Source of the DNA: Cytidiella melzeri
Lineage: Eukaryota; Basidiomycota; Agaricomycetes; Polyporales; Irpicaceae
Length of the DNA stretch: 64,000 bases
Direction: 5' to 3'
Assembly: GCA_022592445.1 (NCBI GenBank)
Contig: JABYQR010000122.1
Location: forward strand, 50,825-114,824
The position numbers and the translations under genes are program-made. Positions 56,869 through 64,000 of this stretch are shown here, in pieces (position 1 is the stretch's first letter; each line of letters starts with the position of its first letter). The notes beneath the pieces are model-generated. The model was not told where the DNA came from and searched no databases. It worked only from the letters and a program-made list of their open reading frames with translations.

Positions 56869-59800
56869 TTACAATGATAAAGGACCAGGCTTCTTTGGGT
56901 ATCGCAAGTGAAACTCGGCAACGGCTTCGGGGGCTCGGTCAAGTTCGGTCGCGAGTACCCAAGATGTTTCTTCATCGGTTCCTTCGTAACCCGACCACCG
57001 AACTAGGTAGAGGATCGGACAAGCTCGGCGTCGGCGGTCAAGTTTCGAGTCGAGGACTTCTGCGATCTCATACTCGATTTCGCCGTCGATCTCAATCGGA
57101 GGTGGTGGGGAAGGAACACGATTCAGGATTTCGCTAGGAGTGTATGGTTTGAGCATGGAAACATGGTAAACGGGGTGAACGGCTCGCATAGCATCGGGAA
57201 GTCGGAGGGTAAAGGATTGCGGTCCTACGCGTCCTATGATTTCGAATGGGCTGAAGTATTTCTCGGTAAGCTTCTTGGACGGACAAGTGGTATTGAAGTA
57301 CTTGGCTTTAACAAAAACCCGATCACCGATGTCCCAGGTTGGCGGTGGTGTACGAACGGCATCGGCGGGACCTTGGTATCGGAGCTGGGCTTCGCGCATA
57401 TTTTCTTTCAGGTGTTCGTGCAAGTCCTCGAGGTTTACTGCGAGTTCATGGGCGCGAGAGGAAGCGAGACTGCGTTCGGGGTAGATGGTGAGGTTTGGGT
57501 GATAGCCTTTATTGGCGAAGAACGGAGATATGCCTGTAGTGGCACTGGGAACATTATTGAATGCAAACTCGGCAAGCGGGAGCAAGCCCGACCAGTTGTC
57601 TTGCTGGTAGTTGCAGTACGCTCGGAGGTATTGTTCCAGGGTCTGGTTCGTCCGTTCGGTCTGTCCATCGGCTTCGGGATGGTAACCGGAAGTGAAGTGT
57701 AGGTTCATATCCAGTGCCTGTCCCAAGGCTCGGAAGAATCGCGAAACAAACTCGGTACCCCGATCGGAGGTACAGTGTGATGGAACTCCGTGCTTGGAGA
57801 AGACGTGAAGGACGAACAGTTTAGCAAGGCCTGGAGAGTCGATAGTATCGTAAGTGGGAATGAATATGCCTTGCTTGCTGAGGCGGTCTACAATGACGAG
57901 TATGGCAGTGAAACCATCGGAATCGGGGAGTTGTTCTATGAAGTCCATGGATATCGAATCCCAGGGCCGAGTCGGGACCGGGAGCTGTTGGACCGTTCCG
58001 TAGGGCTTATGTCTCGGGGCCTTAGATCGTTTACAAGTCGTACAAGACTTGCAGTAATCGGTAACGAAGGTTCGGAGTTTGGGCCAGGAGAATTCCCGAC
58101 GGATAAGAGCTAACGTCTTGCTGACTCCGTAGTGACCGGATAGAAGATGGTCATGTCGGTAACGTAAGACTCGGAGTCGGAGGTCACCAACATCGGGGAC
58201 ATAGATTTTGCCGTCATGTAAGAGTAAGCCGTTAGGCTCATCAGACCACCTCGGAGGAAGAGGCTTGGATCGGAGCTGTGTAGCGTAGGTGTCGGATGGG
58301 AGTGATCGGAGGATATCCTGGTAGAGTTCTTCAGAGTCAAAGACATAGACACTGCGAAGAGTCGGTTCCATAAGGGCCGTTGCGCGTATAGAAGCGATGA
58401 GATGTTCGGAGGAAAAGATAGGCTTAAAGTTGTGCGGGTTGACACTAGCATAGTCGCTACCTCCCTCTTTAGGGTAGACGTCCCATCGTCTAGTCAAGGC
58501 ATCGGGCTTAGTACCGAGCTTTCCGGGTCGGAATCGGATAACAAGATTAAAACTGGATAGGAATTCGGACCAACGAGCCTGTCGTCGGGTGAGGAGTTTC
58601 GTAGTAGAGAAGTACTCCAGATTCTTGTGATCGGTGACAACGTCAATCGGAGTCGGCGTTCCCTCGAGGTAATGGCGCCAAGTCCGGAAGGCTTCATGAA
58701 TAGCAAGGAGTTCCTTGTCATGTATGTCGTAATTCAACTCAGGAGCGGTGAAAGTTCGAGAGTGAAAAGCAACCGGGTGTATTTCTCCGTCGGAGACGAT
58801 AGAGAGGATGGCGCCGAGGGCGTAGTCGGAGGCATCGGTTTCCACGATAATGGTTGTATCGGGATTCCACTGCACAAGAACAGGAGCTGTAGTGAAGGAA
58901 TGTTTAAGGGAGTCGAAAGCCGTCTGGCACTGTTTGGTCCAGGCCCAAGTCGCTGTCTTGCGAGTGAGTCGGGTAAGTGGAACGGTAATATCGGAGTAAT
59001 TCGGAATGAATCGGCGATAGAAGTTGGCGAACCCGAGGAAGGACTGGATGTCCTTTACCTTACAAGGGGTCGGCCAGTCGAGGATAGTTTGGACTTTGTC
59101 GGAAGACATACGAAGGCCTTCTGGCGAAAGGATAAACCCCAGATATTCTACCGTGTCCCTGTGGAATTCGCATTTATCGGCTCGGGCGTAGAGCCCATGC
59201 AATCGGAGTCGGCGTAACACTTCCTTGACGTGCTTCTTGTGCGACTGGATGTCGTCGGAGAAGACCAGAATGTCATCGAGGTAGACGATGACATTGACGT
59301 CCAAGAGATCCTGGAAGACGTCGTTCATGAAGCGTTGGAAAGCGGCCGGTGCGTTGGAAAGTCCGAACGGCATTACTAGCCATTCGAAAGAGCCGTATCG
59401 GGTTCGGAAAGTGGTTTTCCACTCATCGCCTTCGGCGATGCGGACTAGGTGGTAGGCGTGACGGAGATCGATTTTGGTGTATAGCCGGGCCTTGCCCGGA
59501 CTGTTAAGAAGATCGGAAATGAGTGGCAAAGGGTAGCAATCCTTCTTGGTAATTTTGTTGAGTGCCCGATAGTCGACGCAGAGTCGTAGAGTACCGTCCT
59601 TCTTCTTGACAAAGAGAATCGGAGCACCATGCGGAGAAGTCGATTGGCGAATAAAACCCGAGTTGATGTTTTCGTCCAAGAATTCTCGGAGGGCTTTCTG
59701 CTCGACCGCGGAGAGCGAGTACATTGGACTCGGCGGGAGCGGCTTATCGCTGTCTAGTTCGATCCTAAGGTCGTAGGGACGATGGGGGGCTAAGATGTCG

Positions 59801-59937
59801 GCCTTTGCGTTGGAAAACACATCGGCAAATTCATGATAATCGGATGGGAGGGCTGAGAGGTCGGGGTTGTGATCGGATGTGGGTATTTGCGCTGCGCGCA
59901 ACGAAATCGCATCTGGACAGAGCCTGGCAGTTTGCAT
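56869..59937 (-). CDS. Chromovirus Pol: RT, RNase H, integrase, chromodomain
   Basis: 1,022 codons open. Reverse transcriptase about residues 65-245 with active site YLDD at 219-222; RNase H about 340-450 (TDASDYALGAIL); integrase zinc-binding H-x-H...C-x2-C (HDHLLSGHYG, CKSCTTCK); integrase core with D..D..E (MDFIEQLP, TSDRGTEF and the E in GQTERTNQTLEQ); C-terminal chromodomain near 960-1015 (YLVRWSGYEGTDEETSW). The chromodomain directs insertion to modified chromatin. The frame is cut from protease by a shift near 59940, where the usual SFIGAAAY linker lies in another frame. Confidence 0.95.
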   Translation of the reverse strand: MQTARLCPDAISLRAAQIPTSDHNPDLSALPSDYHEFADVFSNAKADILAPHRPYDLRIELDSDKPLPPSPMYSLSAVEQKALREFLDENINSGFIRQSTSPHGAPILFVKKKDGTLRLCVDYRALNKITKKDCYPLPLISDLLNSPGKARLYTKIDLRHAYHLVRIAEGDEWKTTFRTRYGSFEWLVMPFGLSNAPAAFQRFMNDVFQDLLDVNVIVYLDDILVFSDDIQSHKKHVKEVLRRLRLHGLYARADKCEFHRDTVEYLGFILSPEGLRMSSDKVQTILDWPTPCKVKDIQSFLGFANFYRRFIPNYSDITVPLTRLTRKTATWAWTKQCQTAFDSLKHSFTTAPVLVQWNPDTTIIVETDASDYALGAILSIVSDGEIHPVAFHSRTFTAPELNYDIHDKELLAIHEAFRTWRHYLEGTPTPIDVVTDHKNLEYFSTTKLLTRRQARWSEFLSSFNLVIRFRPGKLGTKPDALTRRWDVYPKEGGSDYASVNPHNFKPIFSSEHLIASIRATALMEPTLRSVYVFDSEELYQDILRSLPSDTYATQLRSKPLPPRWSDEPNGLLLHDGKIYVPDVGDLRLRVLRYRHDHLLSGHYGVSKTLALIRREFSWPKLRTFVTDYCKSCTTCKRSKAPRHKPYGTVQQLPVPTRPWDSISMDFIEQLPDSDGFTAILVIVDRLSKQGIFIPTYDTIDSPGLAKLFVLHVFSKHGVPSHCTSDRGTEFVSRFFRALGQALDMNLHFTSGYHPEADGQTERTNQTLEQYLRAYCNYQQDNWSGLLPLAEFAFNNVPSATTGISPFFANKGYHPNLTIYPERSLASSRAHELAVNLEDLHEHLKENMREAQLRYQGPADAVRTPPPTWDIGDRVFVKAKYFNTTCPSKKLTEKYFSPFEIIGRVGPQSFTLRLPDAMRAVHPVYHVSMLKPYTPSEILNRVPSPPPPIEIDGEIEYEIAEVLDSKLDRRRRACPILYLVRWSGYEGTDEETSWVLATELDRAPEAVAEFHLRYPKKPGPLSL

Positions 59938-59959
59938 GCACGCATATAAGCGGCAGCTC

Positions 59960-60376
59960 CTATAAAGGATACTGGTGGGACAGCTGAAGCATGAGGTGCG
60001 GGAGTGTCTGAGTCGGGCTCATGGAGCTATCGGCGTCAGAGGGACTCCTAGTCGGAGATTCTTCAGAGTTCTGGAAGGTAATACGGCCCTTAGCCCAGTC
60101 AACCAACGGGTTGTAGCGGGAGAGCCAGTCGTATCCTAGAACGATAGAAGCAGATTTGTCAAGATTTGTGATGTAGAACGGAATCGTACAGGTTTTTCCG
60201 GACGGAAAGAGGATCGGGAGTGTTATCATGAATTGAATCAAAGACCGTGAAAGTCCATCGAACAATCGGAGCGGAATCGGCGGAATGGATCGGATCGGTA
60301 AAGCAAACTTCTGCGCGGTGGAAATGTCCATAAAACAATGTGAAGAACCGCTGTCTACTAGAGCATGAAGAGGCAT
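59960..60376 (-). pseudogene. Retropepsin fragment of the chromovirus
   Basis: Reads HALVDSGSSHCFMD, the single-lobe aspartic protease site, then a VLGYDWL motif as in gypsy proteases. It is out of frame with both the zinc-knuckle part before it and the RT part after it. Confidence 0.85.
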
Positions 60377-60508
60377 AAGTGGGAAATCGGGACAGGATAC
60401 AGAAATATATAAAGCATCGGAGGAAAGACTGGACGCGTTGAGAATACCTCCATAGGTGCACGAGCGGATCAGCGCAGCCCTCGACTTGTGCGGAGGACTG
60501 AGGGCTGC

Positions 60509-61842
60509 TCAGACTTTTCCCGACCCGGAGTCGGCGGTAGCTGTCGACGATGCGAGTTGGGCCGCTCGGGCCTTTCCTGCACGGCGACACTCGCTTGCGC
60601 GATGTCCGGGTAGGCCGCAGAACAAACAGAGGTTGTTTGCGATGCGGCGAGCTCGTTCGTTAACCGAGAGCTTACCGTCGCTGCCTAGGAGGTTAGCGAT
60701 CGGGTTCGGCTTCGGCGTTGCGGTGGAGATTGAGGTGGATACGGTAGTGGTAGCGGGGGGACAAGGGTTCCGATTATGCTGCCTAGAACCCGAAGCAACG
60801 GGGGCAGCAGTAGTAGTAGTGGTAGTAGTCGAGGTAGAGGTCGACTTAGCGGGTTTCGGTTCCCGATCGGTCTTTTTCCTTTCACCCTGACGTTCCCAGT
60901 ATCGTTGATCCCATTTCAGAGCCATCTGCTGAAGGCTCGAGAGGGATTTGGCTTGCCGTTCGTCGTGATGTTATCTTGCAGACGTTCAGGGAGACCGTTG
61001 TAGTATTGGAATCGGAGGGCGCGGTCGTCCCAGCCCGTTCGGACAGCGTAGCGAGTGAACCGAAGGTTATACCAGAATGGTTTTTTGTCGGACGGCATCT
61101 GGAGGTTGGAGAGCTTTCGCTCGGCTTCGCCGACATCGTCCGCAGGTCCGAAGTGAGTGCGGATCTCGGCGACGAAGGCAGTCCAGTTCTTGAGCCAGTC
61201 ATACTCCGAGAACTTAGTCCCTAACGTCTCGGCTACCTCGTTTGCCGAGTCCTCGGAGTCGGCGTACGGGGAGTGGGCGCGAGAAATTGATTGGTTAAAA
61301 TGGGTGTCCTCCCATTGCTGGTACTGGAGGAACTTCAATTCAAACCACTCGAGAGCGCGTCGGTCAAATAGGAGAAGGCGAACATGACCTTCTTCTGACC
61401 AGTGTTGAACTTGGAGGGGCTCGAGCGGAAGTAGACTTCGCACTGAGTGAGGAAGTTTCGGAGTTTGGCGGGATCGGAGCCGTCGAAGGAATCAGGGACG
61501 CGGAATTTGGCAGAGGTTCCCGACGAGTTATTCCTCAGGGCTCTGGTGATAGCCACTGTTAGTTGTTCAATCGGGTTCCCGCCATCCTCGCGTCATTATT
61601 GTCATTTCACCATCACCATCGCCATTGTCACCTCCTCCACCTCCACCTTCACCATCGGGATCGGGGTTGGGGTCCTTTCCCTTCCCTTGCTCTTGGATCC
61701 TTCGGGGCGTCTGGCGGCGGGGGGGAGATGAGTTTCTAGACATAATTGCGGCTTGGCGAGCGGCGGGTGATAGTGCAGATGCTGATTCGGTTACTACTGC
61801 TGTGGTGCGGGTTTCGGATCTGGTCTGTACGCGAGTTGCCAT
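60509..61842 (-). pseudogene. Frameshifted Gag of the chromovirus
   Basis: From 61842 the leader (MATRVQTRSETRT...) enters a gag capsid region FDGSDPAKLRNFLTQCEVYF, ALEWFELKFL, NWTAFVAEIRTHFGP and YNGLPERLQDNI and a CCHC zinc knuckle CLFCGLPGHRASEC near 60590. At least three frame changes occur (near 61567, 61365 and 60965) and a stop follows the knuckle, so no single Gag can be made. The order of parts is that of a normal chromovirus Gag. Confidence 0.85.
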
Positions 61843-61881
61843 AAACTGGGAGAGGAATACGAGATGGAAGTTCGAATATAC

Positions 61882-62502
61882 TGTTAAGAACTGATACGGG
61901 ATCGGCGTTGCCGCAAAGTCCGATGCTGCTAATCAGGTCGGCGATCGGAGTAGGCGACAGGGGAGCTGTAAGAGTCAATTGGCTTCAACTAAGTAAGTTG
62001 CGCCTCTCGTGAATCCTCGGTGACTCGGATTTGGACTTAGCAAGATCAAGGGTTCGGCCTCGGAGACTCGGGGTCGGCGAAGACGAAGTCGGAGGAAGAG
62101 TTTCAGAACAGAAGTCGGGCAACGACGAGTAAGACGACTTCAGCAAGCGAAGTTGAATGAAGAGGTAGGAATAGGATGGGGATCTTATTCGATATTCGAA
62201 CTTAAACTTCTACTGTACAATTGAGTCTGGTTATATAGTACTAGAAGTTGTAAGTCCGATAAGGCATGCGTGTATGGTCCGAGACAAGAGAGGATTAGAT
62301 CAGGCGAATAATCGGAGTCGGAGTAAATACGGAGAAAAAGTACAAAGGGATATCTACAACTGATGAAACCGGTGATAGCAAGCACAAGGTAAATCGGAGG
62401 AACATTGGTGTTGGACCGTGTGACGAGTTGAGGATGTGGCTGTGCGAGGATAAGGATGTCGGATGTCCGGTGCCGATCACGTGATCGGATCGGATCGTAA
62501 TA
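61882..62502 (-). repeat. Chromovirus 5' LTR
   Basis: Nearly identical to 54849-55470. On the minus strand it starts TATTACG and ends CTTAACA. The bases after it do not begin with TGG, so the primer-binding site is not obvious. Confidence 0.93.
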
Positions 62503-63942
62503 GTTTATTCTGAGCTACTCGTAGTACAAAGTTGTAGTTCATATATAATGCTGGAACAAAATGACTGAAAATTTTCTATACCATCACTGGGCATCGAGAC
62601 CACGCAGAGACTGGCAGGCAGTTGCAAAGGTTCCTCTGCTGTCACAGATTTTCAATGTTTCTACAAGACTTGCCTTACCAGGCAACGGCATTATTGGGAA
62701 TATTTAGCGCTTGTCAAGCGCTTATCCAGCACTTATCCGGCGTCTATTTAGGCGCTTATCCAGCACTTATCTGGCGCTTATAAGGCGCTTATTCCGGCGC
62801 TTATTCTCAGTGCCTATCAATTGATGCGCTGATGCGCCTCTGTCTCTGATGCGCTGATGCACTCCTTTCCTTATCTGTGTATCACATGATAGAACTCTCT
62901 GGAACATTGTGGAACATGCTGGAACTATGATGTCATAGTATAGAACATTCCATTAGATGATGTCATAGTTCTTAGAACCTTCTGGAACAGTCTAGCCTTG
63001 TCTTAGAACAAGCTAGAACAAGTCTAGCCTTGGAGCTGGGTCATGGGGTCAGGTCATGGGGACAATTGCTATTGGTTGATTATTGAAGTGGCACCACTAG
63101 GGCATAGGGCAGGCTTAGTAAGGTAGATTACTTCGCTTACTCATGTAGGTATTAGGGGTCTTAAGGTAGTACCTGGGGTCCTCCCCTTCATGTATATATA
63201 GAGGCACTCCTGAGGGCATATCCCCTCAGTCTTATCCACTCTGTTGAACCAGGACTACTCAGTACCCACCAGTACTTCGCTCACCACCACTCTAACTCTC
63301 TATTACACACTATCTCCCCAAGTTTATCAACTTATCTGGTGAGTAGTAACCTTACTGTTACATTTGGATAAGACTGCCCCTACTCCCTCACGTCTTTGGA
63401 CGTGCTGGAGGTTTCTTTCCCCTTTCTTCTAGGTCTTGTGCCTGTGCGTGGGCCCCTTTACAAATCCTCTAGAAATAGAGGTAGCCGGACCATAGGCTCT
63501 AAGTGGTAGTCGTGTCTAGGCCTTGCCTTGATGCGCACAACTTGAATCACCCTCTCGCCCGACGCTCCTAGAGCTGATCAGAGCAGGGGTTGGCATTATG
63601 CCAACATGATGAAAGTGTGCCTCCCCACAGGCGATAGTGGAGTCTGGTGTCAGACAGCTCGTTATAAGAGCTAGACAACAGGACTAGAAACCCATGAGTG
63701 CCTAGGCACGAAGACGGGCAACTTGTTCTGGCCGGACTTAGGGTCAGTGTAATACTGATCCGCCAACCATTTGCCGCATGGGTGGAACCATGACGGAGAT
63801 CCTTACACCACCGGACCTGGAGAGAGAGTCCAGGCCGACGCCGGCACTACCCCACGCACACACAGGACCTCTCCTTTATGGAGATTTGTTCCGCACATCA
63901 CTGAGCTGTCAAGCTCATCACACTTTGTCACACACAGTCACC
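62503..63942 (+). other. Probable LTR and leader of a further element
   Basis: Contains a run of (G)GCGCTTAT(C/T) and GATGCGCTGATGC repeats (62700-62870), GAACATTC/GGAACA and TAGAACAAG repeats, TATATATA at 63193-63200, and a pyrimidine-rich leader with a possible intron donor (TCTGGTGAGT near 63340). The first ORF begins at 63943. No partner LTR is in the window, so the identity of the element is a guess. Confidence 0.35.
63193..63200 (+). promoter_or_regulatory. TATA box
   Basis: TATATATAGAGG about 750 bases before the terminal ORF, followed by a CCTCAGTC-type start region. Fits an LTR promoter or an ordinary gene promoter. Confidence 0.4.
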
Positions 63943-64000
63943 ATGCCCATCTCCCGCTTCATCGCTGCTAAGTCTGGTCGCAAGGCCCCTTACTCCATCC
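63943..64000 (+). CDS. Start of an ORF running off the window
   Basis: ATGCCCATCTCCCGC encodes MPISRFIAAKSGRKAPYSI before the window ends. The context (GTCACC before ATG) is a good start. The product, perhaps a retrotransposon Gag, cannot be decided. Confidence 0.35.
   Translation, partial: MPISRFIAAKSGRKAPYSI

Larger units (their letters stand above)
54849..62502 (-). mobile_element. Ty3/gypsy chromovirus, 7.65 kb, with both LTRs
   Basis: LTR retrotransposon transcribed on the minus strand: 5' LTR 62502-61882, gag, protease, RT, RNase H, integrase with chromodomain, a polypurine tract at about 55484-55473 and 3' LTR 55470-54849. The LTRs (622 and 621 bp) differ at about 14 positions, so the insertion is fairly young but not recent. 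Gag-pol is broken by several frameshifts, so it is not autonomous now. Between pol and the 3' LTR lies an extra antisense gene (see 55634-56741). Flanks are GTTAC and GTTTA, an imperfect target duplication. Confidence 0.95.

Noticed and set aside
63771..63971. 66-codon plus-strand frame near the window end
   Set aside because: Overlaps, in another frame, the better-placed ATG at 63943, and has no features of its own.
1..64000. CRISPR arrays, rRNA or tRNA genes
   Set aside because: Tandem arrays here have no spacer-like alternation and the organism is a fungus; T-loop-like GTTCGATTC near 25155 has no acceptor stem or anticodon arm around it; no rRNA core motifs were seen.

Overview
The window reads as nuclear DNA of a filamentous basidiomycete, most likely an agaricomycete. 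The genes are broken by many short introns (about 50-60 nt, often with GTGCGT donors) and the proteins are typically fungal: Kex1 carboxypeptidase, Mgm101, verprolin, Swa2, Tma22. Mobile elements include a chromovirus, copia and hAT elements and a Ulp1-bearing repeat. The species cannot be named from sequence alone.

Layout. (1) 1-4.1 kb: protein disulfide isomerase and a zinc-type alcohol dehydrogenase, both complete. (2) 4.1-16.9 kb: AT-rich repeat graveyard. It holds a gutted copia element, two related tandem arrays, a widely spaced inverted repeat, an unclassified repeat present twice, a hAT element bounded exactly by an 8-bp target duplication, and a TA-flanked MITE nested in the hAT. (3) 17.2-25.5 kb: a pseudogene copy of a gene that is intact at 50.5 kb, a chromovirus solo LTR split by a second solo LTR (both with perfect 5-bp target duplications), a cupredoxin-like gene and mostly empty DNA. 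(4) 25.5-51.7 kb: a compact host-gene block, KEX1, a Trx-like membrane protein, MGM101, a multi-pass membrane protein, verprolin, an Rdx/SelW-like protein, PCH2/TRIP13, SWA2, mitochondrial MetRS, a small ORF, TMA22, an A1-peptidase-like membrane protein that lacks catalytic aspartates, and a lineage-specific probable mitochondrial protein. Strands mostly alternate, so neighbours share divergent promoters or convergent 3' ends. (5) 51.7-64 kb: a Harbinger-type MITE, a repeat-associated Ulp1-like cysteine protease gene, a 7.65-kb chromovirus with 98%-like LTRs and an antisense intron-containing gene with a Zn2Cys6-like cluster, then a probable LTR-element leader whose first ORF runs off the end.

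Gene models were built by hand from reading frame, GT-AG (or GC-AG) splice sites and remembered family consensus. No database or alignment was run. Host genes cover ER folding and secretion (PDI, KEX1), mitochondrial maintenance and translation (MGM101, MSM1), actin and clathrin trafficking (verprolin, SWA2), translation re-initiation (TMA22) and meiosis (PCH2). They are ordinary neighbours rather than a pathway cluster. The most unusual material is in the mobile elements and in a few gene structures: an 8-nt microexon, GC-AG introns and a protease-like protein without its catalytic aspartates.
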